Shown here: one piece after another, positions 12,961 to 26,601 of the stretch
Layout of the letters: every line of letters starts with the position of its first letter
How positions within the stretch are numbered: position 1 is the stretch's first letter
DNA from: Paramecium pentaurelia
Lineage: Eukaryota > Ciliophora > Oligohymenophorea > Peniculida > Parameciidae
Length of the DNA: 64,000 nt
NCBI GenBank assembly: GCA_905183005.1
Contig: CAJJDO010000066.1
Location: forward strand, 62,001 to 126,000
Reading direction: 5' to 3'
Notes under the pieces: generated by a model
Told to the model about the DNA's origin: nothing
What the model saw: only the letters and a program-made list of their open reading frames with translations
The model's database searches: none
Position numbers and translations under genes: made by a program

Positions 12961-13279
12961 ATTAGAGATTAGATGAATTTAAATGATAAGAATATACAAT
13001 ATCAAAATATTAAATATATATTATAAAAATATATAAATACAACGCCGATCTATTTCTTATTACTTTGATTTGATTGAATTATATAATTTAAAATTAACTA
13101 ATAATAGATATTATTTAGGAATTTAAAATAAAAAAATAGTAATAAATATATAATTAATAAAAATATTCAATTAATTTATTCTATTAATATTATTTTCCTG
13201 ATATCTCTTTCCAAATAATCATTTAAAAATATTGAATCTTATGGAAATATTTATGTAATCTTTTTAACATACTTTAATT
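12251..13279 (+). repeat. Copy 1 of a 1029-bp perfect direct duplicate at a gap
   Basis: This segment is identical to 13281-14309 (offset 1030), and a single N at 13280 separates the copies. It contains the 3' end of macro-domain protein B and the first 3' bases of the TmcB-like gene. The N sitting exactly at the junction points to an unmerged contig overlap rather than a biological tandem duplication. Confidence 0.9.
13167..13279 (-). pseudogene. Duplicate 3' end of the TmcB-like gene, cut by the gap
   Basis: These 113 bp repeat 14197-14309, the C-terminal codons and TGA of the TmcB-like gene at 14197-18894. The reading frame is cut by the N at 13280. It is best explained as the end of the upstream contig. 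Confidence 0.85.
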
Positions 13280-13280
13280 N
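13280..13280. other. Single-N scaffold gap
   Basis: One N lies exactly between the two 1029-bp copies 12251-13279 and 13281-14309. Confidence 0.95.
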
Positions 13281-13990
13281 TAGTTATTTAGAATGAATAG
13301 GATTATAGATAAGTTTAAGAATATTGTAAAATTATTTCAAATAACACAAATTTGAATTAGAGTAATTATAATTAATAAAGTTTTATTACATAGGTTGCTA
13401 GTTGTTAAATAGAAATAGATGGTGATTTAATTGATATTGAAGATTCTTATGTAATTGAGCAAATTAGCTATCAATATTAACTATTAAAATAGGGTTAATA
13501 AATTGAACCTTTTACTATTACACACCCTTATTCAAAATATCCATTCACTCATTCAATTGATTTGAAAAATAATAAAATGATACAAGAAAAAAACAATACT
13601 TAGTAGAAAATTGAGTTTATAGATTTATTTAAACAAAGAATATACTTTATTGATTAACAATAAGTATCTGAAAGTCTAAATTAATATTTATTATTAAAGC
13701 ATGAATAAAATAAGCTAAATGAATTTAAAATATATTATGCATAAGATGAAGTGAAAGTAATTAATTCTTAATTTTACATAAAAACCAATTTTTTTGAAAA
13801 TTTTTAAAAAGTTTTTATTAAATATAAGAAAGATTAATTTAAATAGGAAATTCTAATTAATTTTGAACAATTTGAATAATAAGGTGAAGAAACAGATAAT
13901 AATGACTTAAAATGGTAACTTGAGATATTGTCTGACAATATATAAAAAATTAAGAGAGCCATAGATTCAATTAATTAAAGAAGGATATGA
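13281..13990 (+). pseudogene. Duplicate 3' part of macro-domain gene B
   Basis: Identical to 12251-12960, the last 236 codons and TGA of macro-domain protein B, without a start. An annotation pipeline could call this as a separate gene; it is very probably the same locus assembled twice. Confidence 0.85.
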
Positions 13991-14309
13991 ATTAGAGATT
14001 AGATGAATTTAAATGATAAGAATATACAATATCAAAATATTAAATATATATTATAAAAATATATAAATACAACGCCGATCTATTTCTTATTACTTTGATT
14101 TGATTGAATTATATAATTTAAAATTAACTAATAATAGATATTATTTAGGAATTTAAAATAAAAAAATAGTAATAAATATATAATTAATAAAAATATTCAA
14201 TTAATTTATTCTATTAATATTATTTTCCTGATATCTCTTTCCAAATAATCATTTAAAAATATTGAATCTTATGGAAATATTTATGTAATCTTTTTAACAT
14301 ACTTTAATT
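13281..14309 (+). repeat. Copy 2 of the 1029-bp duplicate
   Basis: Identical to 12251-13279. In this copy the TmcB-like gene continues intact beyond 14309, so this is the start of the second contig. Removing one copy would leave a single convergent junction between the two genes with 206 bp between their stops. Confidence 0.9.
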
Positions 14310-17300
14310 TATTTTTCATTCTTGGATAAACTCTTAAATAAACTATCAAACATCCTAAAACAATTAATATAAAAGATGATGTAAGTATCCACTATAAATT
14401 ATCAATAATAATATTTACATTTAGAATATTATCTAATTTATTGATTTGATCTACTATATCTTACAACATTTAATCACACAATGAACTTATTACTTCTGAA
14501 CAAAGATAAACTGCTTCTAATTCTTCCATAGGTATTATAGTTCTATTAATTAATCCATTATCTAATTCATATTTCAATTAATAATTAAAATCACTCAAAG
14601 TTGGTAATAGACCTCTCTTCAAAATACCACTTTTTGAATTTTCACAAAAATAATCAAATTCAACATAATTACTCTATAATATTTAAATAATTAATTACTT
14701 TATTTAATAATGGACATATATTGTTTGATCCAATATATTAATAATAATTCAAAAAATCATTAGAAAATTGTAACTCATCTGCATAAACATCAGTTGAAAT
14801 GAATTTATTAATTTTCTCTATACCTATAGAAACTTATTCCATAAATTAAACTCTGTCTTCAGAAGTAAAGAATTGAAATCTATTCCAAAAATATAAAATT
14901 TCTTTTTGTGAAAATGCTGCTGGTACATAAACACCAACATCTGAGAATAACTTAAAATAATTAAATGTCTTAGGAAACAGTTAATAGAATGATGTTATAA
15001 TAAGTGTTAAGGTCATTATGATTCCAGCACATACTATGAATATTAGGAAATAAATTTGAATTAACTTAATTATAGGTGTTTATTTATTATATAGAGTTTC
15101 ATCCTTAACATTATTTTTTCCTCTCATATTTTCCATAATAATTGATTCTTTTGCATTTAAATTAAATCTATATTTATATATCATATCTGAATCAGATTTG
15201 AGATGATTGATCAAAAAGGAAAGTCTCTTAAGATCTTTACTTACACTTTATAAATCTGTAAATGATCTTAGATTGATGAATTTATCAATAATTCTTTTGA
15301 GATGTCTTATATATAGAAAGGATCCTAAAAGAAAAAAAGTTGAAATTAATTGTGTTGGAAAACAAAGGAATAACCACAAATTTTCGGTTGCTTTCATTTA
15401 ATTTAAGAATTGCTATTAAATCTAATTAGAAATATCATCAAAAATAGTAATAAATTAAATATAATTTAGATATTAAAAGGTTTAATGAGGTGCTACACCT
15501 AAGATATTGACATTAAATGACTACAAATAAATTAATTCTTATTTATAGAATGCATCTAATAATTAAGCAAAAGCTGATTATACTGTAATATTGTAAACTT
15601 AAGTACTTATAGGAATATAATGAATTGTTTATTATTTTACATTCATATATTAGTTAAATAAGAATTCTTGAAATTTTTATTCCTAAAAATGTTCCTAAAA
15701 ATTAAGTCTCATTATTGAATATTCTCTAATTATATTTGCTATAGAGAATGATTAATAGAATTGATTTTCAGCTTCACTAATCTAATTCAAGTATCTGAGG
15801 TAGAAGTAATCCTATACAGTGAATCTAGCCAAGTAAAACTTATGAATTGGTTCAATAAAAAAATGATTAATTTAAATTTAATCATAATACAAGATTACTT
15901 TTTAGAGATCAAATGCTTTTAATATAGAAAACTAATATATAATAATAAATTTATTACTAGTATTATAAATATCAGAATGATAAATAAGACCATAAATAAA
16001 TTAATTGTTGATTTGAGTATATGTGGTTGTATGGAATCAGAATTGATTATTGTGTAATATAAACAGTACTTTTTATAGAAGTGAGATTTTCTTAATTATT
16101 CATAAGAAGCATTTGATTATGCATCCTATTAGAAAGATACTGTATCATCTTCTTATTCATTTTAATAAATATTGCCTAACATTTTAATTGTTTATTATTC
16201 ATTTTCAACTAATTATGAAATACTATTTTATATATTGGATTCAATCAATTAGATTTTCTTGGTAATCTATTTTTAGGTGGATCTTAAAAAGTATTGATTT
16301 GATTAATTTTATTGATTTTCATTTAGAGGAGAAAAGAACTAAAAGCATTCATCATAAGGACTGATAACAGCATCTTCATCATTTATAATAGATGGAAATT
16401 CACCTGAATTATAATATTCAATTTATTTTTATGTTTAAATAGAAGCTTCACATTCCATCATTCTATAGATTCTAATGATACTATATGAATTTCTTATTTG
16501 GATATCACCTTGTACTTCAAAAAGATTAAAAGAATGTCTTTATTTACATAGATTTATTTTTTAACTTAGACTTTAACTTTACATTAATAAACATAATTCT
16601 TCATTTGGAAAAGTAATGACTGATTTAGTAGTAGATTCTATAGTAAATTAGGATAATGAAAAAAACAATGATGATGATAATCCATATAATAATTTTTCAA
16701 TTTGGATAGAATCAATTAATAATTATGAAAAATTCATCATCTTAAAGAAATCTTTACTGATTCCTTAGATTTTTGTATTTTCATCTACAATCAAAATTCC
16801 TAAATGAGTTTCTAGTTTTTAAATAAAGGAGATAAATTAAAAAAAGGATTATTAATCAAATTAGATATCATAAAAAAAGTGAATAGGTTATAAATATCCA
16901 GTTTTACATTAACAAAAATTGATACCTTTTGTTCTAAAATATAATCCTTTACCTGTCTATAAGAATTTATCTATCTCTTAATCATGAGTATCTCTTATAC
17001 AATAAGGAAGAAGGACATTTGCATCTTTTAATTAAGAAAATTATTCTTAATCCCATCCAAATATTTCACAAGCCTTTTTAGAAATGCCTTACAAATATAA
17101 TTTCTTATTTTCATATACAAATACAAGATAAGTCATTTTATTGGAGATACTATTAATGTCACTTGAGATGAATTGTTAATAAGTATTATTATCAAATGAA
17201 TTAAAATTACAGAATTCATAGGCCCTATACCAATCATTTACAATTTCTCCCATAAAAAACATTAAAATAGATTAGTTTTTAGAACTTGGAAATCTTAAAA

Positions 17301-18894
17301 ATATTTATTTCAATTCATTTTCTCTTTTAATACTTTCTAAAGCAAAAGTTTCAATATATTCATATAATTCATCATTATTTAATATTAAAAGGGATGATAA
17401 GATTTAGATTTTCAATTTAATTAATGATATTAAATTATTTCTTATTTAAAGATGAAATGATTCAGAATGTAAAAATGCTGTTATTTTTGCAGATAATTCA
17501 AGACATTCTTTATTGTCTGTTTCTAATTATTATGCAAATTTATTGTACATTTATTTTTTAATAATAAAAGTAAACACAATCCAATTGATTTATTATACAA
17601 AAGTTAACAAATATTTATATTTCTAATCTTCTATACGATAATAGATTTCTTAATGATATCCTAATTAATGTAAGGCTGATAAAAGATGACACATCTTATA
17701 AAAATGTTTACCTTTCTTATGTAAATTGAGTTATCTGAATTATTGAACAATTGAATTTTAAAATGATTAAAAGATATCCAATTAAATTAGATTTAATTCT
17801 AATGGATCCATAGCATTGTATTTATTTTAACATGAACAATTAACTGATTAACAATATTTGATATGTTTGCTAAATTTAATACCATTAAGAAGACAATTTT
17901 TTTATTTAGAAAATTGATTATCTGCAAATATAAAACAAACTAAAAAATGTAACATATCTATAGATAATTTTTATGGATCATTGACTATTATGAATTCAAT
18001 TTAATAACTTAAAATATTCCAAAGACAGAATATCAGTAATGGATTTAATAACATTAAATATCCTAAATTGAAATTCTATTCTCCAAATATACATATTGAC
18101 ATAATCAATCCTGAAGAGGAAAAAAATAGTAGAATAAAACAATGATTGAAATCACAATACTTCATTTAAATCAATATTGTGTATATTCTAATTATACTAA
18201 TTGAAAGATATATTACACCTTAAAAATATAGTGTTATAGGACTATCAAATAAAATAAATATATAGGATTAAAGTATTCTAAGAATATAGATGATAAAATC
18301 TAAATAATCATCTTCAATTTTTTTATCCATTTTATCTGTTAATAGTAAAGTAGTATTATTTAAGATATAATAGCTTATTGAAAATACATGAACAAACAGG
18401 AGAAATACTAAATTTTAAATGATATAGTAAAGATTAATTTGATTAGATTAAAAATTAGTATACAAATTAAACAATCCCAAACAAAGCAAAGGTTAGAGTA
18501 ACATATAATTTATTATTTTAGAAGTAAGCATCAAATAATATATTGGAATTGATTATAATTATTTTGTTTCAAATGTTTTCATCTGAGTTATTTTTTATTT
18601 CTAATTCTCAAAACATAAGGAAATTAACAATATTATTATCCAAGCATTCATTATCAAAACTGAATACTCAGCTACATATACTTACTCTAAAAATTCAAGG
18701 AGAATTACTTTTGGTATTTCCATAATTGATTCAAATTAATTCTGTCTCCCTCTATTTGAGATAAAAGGGTAGATCAGAAAAAATATACTCAATATTTGAC
18801 TTAAGATCACATAAAAGAGAGTATGTTTCCATTTAAGTTTATTTTCCTAGAAATTTAATTGTATCAACAAATATTCAAGCATCTCCAATTTCAT
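14197..18894 (-). CDS. PAS-domain multi-pass membrane protein, TmcB-like (copy A)
   Basis: About 1539 residues with three introns (14392-14418, 14674-14698, 15932-15957). The N-terminal 350 residues hold a series of hydrophobic segments, followed by a Cys-rich helical stretch and a TPR-like helical region. A PAS-like domain then follows, with NKMTYLVFVYENKKLYL and KKACEIFGWDQEQF. After a polar linker come further membrane segments (VLFIILIFIIL, IYFLIFIVCAGIIM) and the C-terminal pair ending in SSFILIVLGCLIVYLRV. This matches the ciliate proteins usually annotated as PAS/TmcB-like, likely sensors in the plasma or organelle membrane; ligand and function are unknown. The start at 18894 (MKLEMLEYLLIQLN) leaves 58 bp to the stop of the upstream paralogue. 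Exact duplicate sequence lies at its 3' end because of the scaffold gap. Confidence 0.75.
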
Positions 18895-18952
18895 ATTGAA
18901 ACTATAATATTTAATGTAATATAATAATAAATCAATTCATATCAAACTATTC

Positions 18953-21900
18953 TCAAATCAATTTCTCACTTGTAACCATTCTTCTAAGTTCTCTTTCAAA
19001 ATGATCATTTAAGAAAATAGTTTCTAATGGAAAGATTATTGAGATCATTTTTGTTCTATTTAATTTCACTCTAAACGACTTGAATATTAAAAATTAAATA
19101 ACAATTATCAGTATAATGGTATAAGTTAAACTTATAGAATTTATTATCTATCAAAAGTAATCAAATTTTAATACATTATATATTTCTTCTATAGTTTAAG
19201 TTTATGATTAAATATCTTATTCCATTTTAGAAGTAATTTCAGATATTATATCAGAACAAAAATAAACTGCTTCTAATTCTTCTTTTGGAGGTAATTTACG
19301 AGTTATTGGAAAATTTATACTTAATTCTGTTTTTAATATATTATTAAAATTAGTTAATGCAACTCTTAAACCCAATTTCAATATTCCATTTTATGAATTT
19401 GAACAAAAGTAATCAAAATCAAAATAATTAGAACTATTTAATAATGGACATAGATTATTTTATTATAAATATTCATAATTCTCTAAAAATTAATTAGAAA
19501 ATTATAATTATGAATTTTCAATATCCATTTTTAAAAATGTATCAATCTTTGTTACTGCTTTTTAAATTTAATCAACAAAAAATGCTCTATCTTCAGTTGT
19601 ATAATAAGTGAAAAAAGTGAAAAAATATAAGATTTCTTTCTATGAAAATGATGCAGGTACATAAACACCAATATCTGAAATTGATTTAAAAAAGTGAATA
19701 CTTTTTGAGAATTTACTCATATAATCACTGCCAATATAAGTTAAGGGTCCAACTATTAATAAATATTATAATAATAATGCAAAGACAGTAGAAATTAATG
19801 GTAATTTTGAAATCTTTATAGATTATTTTAATTCGTTTTATTCATTACCCATATTTTTCATTTCCTTTTAGATTTCCTTGACTTTAACTTTTGTTAAAAT
19901 TTCTTCTTTTCCAATCATATTAAATTTATATAAGTGAATCAATTCTGATCCTTATTTTAAACTTTAAAGAATAAATAATTGTCTATTTTAATCAGCATCC
20001 AACTCTATCTAATCTATATGTGAATTAAGACCAAAGAATTTCTCTAAATAATTATTAAAATTTTTGTAATAGTATCCAATAAGTAACACTGAAAGTATTA
20101 CTGTAATTGATATTGGAACAACCATTATTATCCATTTATTTACAACTAATTCTGTTTTTGATATAGACTCTTAATACATTAAATCAGATATATTATCAAA
20201 TACAGTAACAAATAGAATATAATTCTTATATTAATATGTATTATGAGGATTTGTGCCTCTTACTGTTTAAGGTCTTGTTAAAATTTATTTTTATTTATAA
20301 AAAGCATCAAGTAATATGCTAAATGCATTAAATAATGTTACATTATATTCTTGTAATTTTATAGGAGCATAATGATTAGTTTGTTATTAAATGACAACAT
20401 AATGATCTTTAATGAATTCTGAGAATGTTTCATCTTAAAAATGATCCTAAAAGTTTATTTTGAATTCATCATATGAACCTATCAATAAAGGAGTAATAAA
20501 TTATAAATAATAATTAAGTTAATCTTTAGTAATGATTTTTTATAAATTTAACATTGAGTAATCTTAAAGCATATAACGAGTCAAGAAGAACTTTTACATA
20601 GGTTCAATAAAATAATGATTAATTTAGATTGATTAATAATAATAATTGAGAGAATGAAAGTCATTTCTTGAGAAAGATATATTCTAAAATTAATTAAATA
20701 AATACAATTGATAGAAATATAACTTAATTGATGAGAGCAAAAATTAAATATCCAAATAATTTATTTAACACTGGTATAACTGGATTTAATTCATTAAGTT
20801 AATTTACAAGTGTATACTTTCTATAATATACTGATTTTCTCAATCCAGCCATAGAAGATGCTTATGAACCTTCCAAAACAAAATTCTCTTAATTCCTTAT
20901 ATCATTGTCATATATATTTCCTAATATTTTTATTGTTTTATTATCAACATCAATAACATTAGAATCACTATAATGATGTATTAATTCTTTTTCAATTTAA
21001 TAATCTTGATGATTATCTTCTAATTCGCTTAATATTTTCACATCTGTTTTTCTTTAAGTTTAAATAATTATATTTGAAGATAATTCTTTTAGTAATGAAT
21101 TCTCATATGGTATAACAATTGATTCTTCATCATTTACTTTAAGATGATTTTAATTTGAAATAATATGTATTTCTGTTGATGATGTTAAATTATTTTTGTT
21201 ATTTTCTTAGATCTTCTTTAATTTAATTATTTTATAAGTTTTTCTCCTTAGAACTTCACAATTCACTTCATATGTTAATAATTTTTAATTATTTCTTAAA
21301 CTTGATATTTTTTATGTATTAGTTGTGTACTCTTAAGAAAAATATGAATCTTTAGGAAAATAAAACTAGAATAAATATTGATCTTAATTTCCATTTAATA
21401 CATCATTGTGTATAAATAAATCTGCTGATAAATTATAAAGTGATTTTTCTATCGTTAATTATTCTATTATTTTTGGATGGAAATTCAATCTTTTAAATAA
21501 TTCCTTATTTATTCCTTAAATTTTATTATTTTAATCAATTAATATCATAGGATCTGCTTATTCATAACAACTAAGGAATGTAATAAAACGAAAAGATTGA
21601 TTACTATCGAAATAGAGATCAAAAAAAAATTCTATGTTTTACATAAAACCTGATTTAAGTTAACAAAAATTTTAACCTACTTATCTAAAATAATTGCCTT
21701 TTCCATTTTATAAAAAATCTGCTATATATTGATCATGTATTTCTCTTACAACAGATGGAATTAAAGGATCAGGAGTTAATATTAATTCAAATTATTTTTA
21801 TTAAAATCCAAATACAACATGAGCCTTTTTGGAATATGAAATAATTTTAAGTTTACGATCATCATAAGAATAAATTAGATATGCCATTTTATTGGCTAAT

Positions 21901-23678
21901 CTATTAAAATCTACATCAGCTACTATACTTAATATTGAATTATCAATAGCATTGATTTATAATTAATCAAATGCTTTTTTCCAATCATATTTAATTTCAG
22001 CATAAAAAAACATTAATTAGGATTAATTTCTTTAACTTGGAAATGAATCATAGATTGATTTTAGTATTTTTTCTTATTTTTCAACATTTTCCATTAAATT
22101 ATAATAAGAATATGTAAAATCTATCCTATTTTAACATTTGACTAATAATTATTACAATTATAATTTTTATTGAATTATATTAATCAATCCATCTTTGATA
22201 CTTTAATTAAAACTTTCAGATTTAACAAACTAATTTATTTTTAAAGATAATTTTGTTTTATCTAAATGATTTCCATTTAATTTTGCATTTAAATTTGTAT
22301 ATAAATTTTATTTAATCATCATAATAAAGAATTTCCATTTAATTTTCTATAAATATGTTAGATTATTTAAAATTAACTTATTCTCAACTTTACTATATAT
22401 CTCATATACTTCACCATGATATTATTGAGCATATAAGAAATGAATAAGAAAATAAAAGCAATCTTATGGTTCTTAACTTTGTAGTAATCTTTTCATTCTG
22501 TCTAATAATTAACTATAGAGTTCTTCTTCAATAATATCAGGAATTATAATCAATTTATTTGTATTACTTGAATATTGGTCATATAATTGACATTAACATT
22601 TAATATTCTAACATTATTAAGAATGTCTAAATAAATATATTGAATTGAGAATACAAGTTTATTAAAATGTCTATCTTTAGATAGATAATGATGAACATAT
22701 TAAATTATTAACTTCAAATAAATTCAATTTTTAATAATTTGATGTAAATATTTAAAATTCCAAATAATTATGTACATAAATTCCAATATATAGTAATAAA
22801 GGTGATAAAAGTATTAAATATACCATAGGTTAATAAAGTTGTGTTATTGAACTTATAGCAATTATTATTCCACAAGAATGAATAATTAATAATAAAATTT
22901 TTTAGATATTATTAGAATATGATTAATAGATATACATGGAAATAAGTTCTAATAATGTAATTAGTAAAAATATAATTGATTAACCATATATTGCCACTAT
23001 AGGAGAACTCATAACAAAAATATAAGGTTGAATCATTTATAATAGGAATGTTACATAATCTTGGAAGTTTACTTATAATTTTTTGCATATTCCTTACGTC
23101 ACAATCAAAGTACCCTCTAAGAGAATAAAATAAAATATTGATATAAAATGGAGTATCGTCAAATATATTATATCATTAATAAACCAAGCATAATTCTATA
23201 TTTTGCTTGATCTTTGTAAATTTTGTAGAGCGATTATTAATAAAGGTATTGAAAATGCTACTGAAATACAAATGAAGGAAAAAGTAATTAATTTCATTAT
23301 GATATTTTTTAAATTGTATTTCCTAATATTCATTTCAATTGTATCTTTTGTATAATAATTAGCAATTAGAACGAAACCAATTCCGAAAAAAATTATCAAA
23401 TTAAACACAAATTGTATGTAATTTTAAAATGAAGGATTATTGAATATCTAATTGATTAGATCTATTAGCAATTGTAATAAAGAATAGAATTGATTTTCAG
23501 TTACTTCAGATCTTTATACTTTAAACTCACTATTTATATCGTATGAGCATGGATAAATAACTAATAATAATGAAAATAATCGTCCTAATGCATAAAAACC
23601 TGGGAGCGAAGTGATTTTAAATTGGCAGTCAAAATATCCAAGTTGAATACAAAACAATTCCATAGCTAAGGCAAACAT
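18953..23678 (-). CDS. PAS-domain multi-pass membrane protein, TmcB-like (copy B)
   Basis: About 1558 residues with two introns (19148-19174, 20684-20705); the start at 23678 is the first ATG after an upstream in-frame TGA. Same order as copy A: N-terminal membrane segments (LGRLFSLLLVIYP, NLIIFFGIGFVLIANYYT and others), helical TPR-like region, PAS-like domain (NKMAYLIYSYDDRKLKIISY, KKAHVVFGFQQKQF), polar linker, then membrane segments and a C-terminal helix pair (SLTYTIILIIVIQFLIF). The two genes share a 27-nt intron at the same codon near the C-terminus; in copy B it holds an in-frame TGA, in copy A it does not. The pair is an old tandem duplication, clearly diverged. Sensor function is inferred from PAS domains only. 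Confidence 0.77.
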
Positions 23679-24567
23679 TCTAAATTATTTATAAATATTA
23701 TACAATCATTCAATTTTTTCATTATGCTTTATTAATCATATTGTATTAATTCCTTACTTAGGAATGACTTAATTCTTAATTCTTAATTCATTCAATTTTC
23801 AAACCTAGATACAATAATTTTCCTTATAAGACCTAAAAACTTAGAGAATAGTTTGGCTCAATTAGTGCAATATTTATTAATCTATAATCTTTATATATAT
23901 ATATACAATCAAATTATAAATAGATATCAAATATTTTTACATACTTAGAGAAGAAATTTTAAAAATGATTTTACAAAATCACTACATTAATAATTAATAA
24001 TTAATAAATAATTAAAATTATACTCAAAACCATCAGAAATAACAATAAATTATGGATATTTATTAAAAAATTAAGTTTGTTTTATTAAATATAATAATTG
24101 AATTAATATATTAAATTTAAAGGATTACTCAATATCTATAAAAAAATTAGAATGCATTTTATTCGTTTTTGTAATAATCAAAATATATTATTAGAAAATA
24201 AATAGCCTAAATTATATTTGTTATATGAACTATAGACAATATTCTTTAGATTCCAAAAATTTTACGAATTCTATTTTTGTTTAATTAAATTTTATTTCAT
24301 TATATCAATTATTCTAGAATTCAGAATATTTTATGATTAAATTATCATTATAATCATTATCAATAACAAACTAAATAATAAGAACAAGATTTACAATACC
24401 ATCAAGTATTCACATGTAAGCTGTTATTTTTTTATAAAATGATAATAATATTTGATAACGATAATCCTTAGTATATAAGAATAAAATTATTTAATATAAA
24501 TACAAGACTTAATTTCATTTATATAATTACCAAAGTAAAAAAAATTAAATTAATATCAATATCAATA
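23679..24567. other. Intergenic, no gene seen
   Basis: About 890 bp of AT-rich sequence upstream of the copy B gene and downstream of the next minus-strand gene. It includes a TA run near 23893 and AT-only stretches such as 23991-24013. I found no convincing ORF or RNA gene. Confidence 0.5.
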
Positions 24568-25367
24568 TCAAATTTCTTCTGTAAAAGGATCTTTAACCTA
24601 TTCAAAGGTATATGGCATAAATTTATCTCCTCTTATTCTTAGATATTCATTTGCTACACCTCCTATTAGACCCAAGAGTCCTACAATAGGCATACACAAT
24701 TTTTCTTCAAAAATCAATTTACTTTCTAGTTTATTAAAATTTCTAATATCCTAAAAAAATCTAAGATTGAAATACTTCAATATCCATTGCGCTAAAGAAC
24801 AATCCATAGATGAAACCTATAAGTGTACTTATAAAAAGAGCATTGATTATCTGGTTGGGTGTTTCGACTAGAGTTCGTTACCAAGCTTATTAGAATAAAC
24901 CTATAACAAAATTAATGGTGTCAACGAAACCAAAAATAAGAGTAAAGTTGAGTGAGACACCCAAAACAATGTATAAGGGAATTTTGGTATAGTATCCCAT
25001 GGTTTTATTCCTGAGTGTTGTAAGATAAATATTACCAATCTCTTTCAAGACAAAAACATATGATTCCAGATGAGAGTACCATGATACCAAAATATTATAG
25101 GAATTTCTTGTTTTTTTGGAGTTGACTATTTTCAGGTAAATTGTTTACTCTCATGAGTAATAAGATTCCAATAATAATGAAGCAAATTCCAAAATACTTG
25201 ATAATATGAGAAATTAATACAGCTGAAAAAACGATATTGATACTGATTTCTACTAGTACAGCATTTCCAATAGCAGATGCCATCAAACAAATGATTAAGC
25301 CTATGACTCCTGAGACAGTGAGTTAAATTAATTCAGTGCTTTGGAATTGTTTTAGATATTGGTCCAT
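24568..25367 (-). CDS. Six-segment membrane protein of unknown family
   Basis: 249 residues after removing two 25-nt introns (24751-24775, 25011-25035). Hydrophobic segments are visible at about 15-35 (LTVSGVIGLIICLMASAIG), 42-52, 55-70 (YFGICFIIIGILLLM), 93-107, 118-142 (IPLYIVLGVSLNFTLIFGF) and 162-180 (ALFISTLIGFIYGLFFSAMD), then a polar stretch and a short C-terminal segment MPIVGLLGLIGGVANEYLRI. I do not recognise the family. The gene starts 36 bp from the divergent gamma-carbonic-anhydrase-like gene, so the two probably share a promoter. Small-track ORFs here are its exons read out of frame. Confidence 0.65.
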
Positions 25368-25403
25368 ATATGAATATATAAATAAATATATTGATTATTA
25401 AAA

Positions 25404-26237
25404 ATGAAAAAATTAATAAGACCATTGATTGGTTTGATTTAAAGATCATTTTAATAAGCAGCATAACGTATGATGATTAATTGATTTTGATTAGCTGTGC
25501 CATTTGTTGGAACACAACCATTCATCATTTCAAAACACAGAAATATTATGGCATTATATGATTTGTCTCCTGAAATAGGAAGTCAACATTTCATTGCTTC
25601 TACAGCCACAATAATTGGTGATGTAGAATTGGCATCTTAATGTGTAGTTTGGTATGGTGCAGTCTTAAGAGGAGATCTAAATGGAATAAGGTAATGAATC
25701 CAAAATAACTTAGAATCTTGAATCGAGTCATCATAGGTGAAAGATCAGTATTGCACACTGCTGCATCATTACCAAATGGTATGCCAGCTGTGTTAAGTAT
25801 TGGAAATAATGTTATGGTTTAAAATGATTGCACTCTCTATTCTTGCACTATTGGCGATAATTGTTTCATTGGTTATAGATCCATCATTCTTGAAGGAGCC
25901 AAATTAGAAGATGGAGCAGTTTTAGCACCAGGAACTGTTGTACCACCTGGAAGACTTATTCCAAGTAATTAATTATGGGCAGGAAATCCAGCTTAATATG
26001 TTAGAGATGTAGAAGAAGTATATATCTAAATATGATATAAAAATATAGAAAGATTTGAATTAATTATCATATGTGATAGGCAATTAATTTGGTATAGCCA
26101 GAGAACATGATTATGAATATTTACCATACAATAGTGCATATTTACAGAAAGAAAATTCTCCAGAAGATTCTAATCCAGAATTGGTTGCTACATTAAGATA
26201 ATATGAAGATTGGGAAGAAGGATAAGTCAAATTATGA
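25404..26237 (+). CDS. Gamma-type carbonic anhydrase-like protein (mitochondrial)
   Basis: 250 residues from four exons (introns 25468-25494, 25691-25713, 26018-26048). The core is a left-handed beta-helix of the gamma-CA/LbH family: ASTATIIGDVELAS, VVWYGAVLRGDLNGIRI, GERSVLHTA, IGNNVMVQNDCTLYSCTIGD, GAVLAPGTVVPPGRLIPSNQ, LWAGNPAQYVRD. The N-terminus is basic and glutamine/arginine-rich (MKKLIRPLIGLIQRSFQQ), fitting a mitochondrial presequence. In plants, algae and ciliates such proteins form a domain on mitochondrial complex I, and I infer the same here. Of the zinc-ligand histidines only the one in VLHTA is evident, so catalysis is doubtful. It converges with the next gene (48 bp between stops). 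Confidence 0.88.
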
Positions 26238-26285
26238 GACAAATTTATAAAAATCAATAAAGAAATATAAAAATAATTAATAAAT

Positions 26286-26562
26286 TCATTTCCTTTTTGT
26301 TCTTTTTGATTGATCAAGTTCTCTTAATTTCCAATATGGATTATTTTCAGTTATTCTTGAACTACATTTACTTTTTGGTTAACATAATCTGTTTAAGAAA
26401 TTCTTTTACAAATCTTTTAATTAAGTTTATGTATTCTTATCTTCAAGATGAGGTTTAAGTTTGAAATCATCTAACTAAAATCTTTATGAACAATTAATAT
26501 CTGAACTATTAAAAGTGTTTGAGATCATTTCACTTTTATTTTAAATACTGAAATTTTAAATC

Positions 26563-26601
<39 letters not shown>

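Noticed and set aside
12251..14309. Biological tandem duplication.
   Set aside because: Copies are identical and separated by exactly one N, which fits an unmerged contig overlap better.
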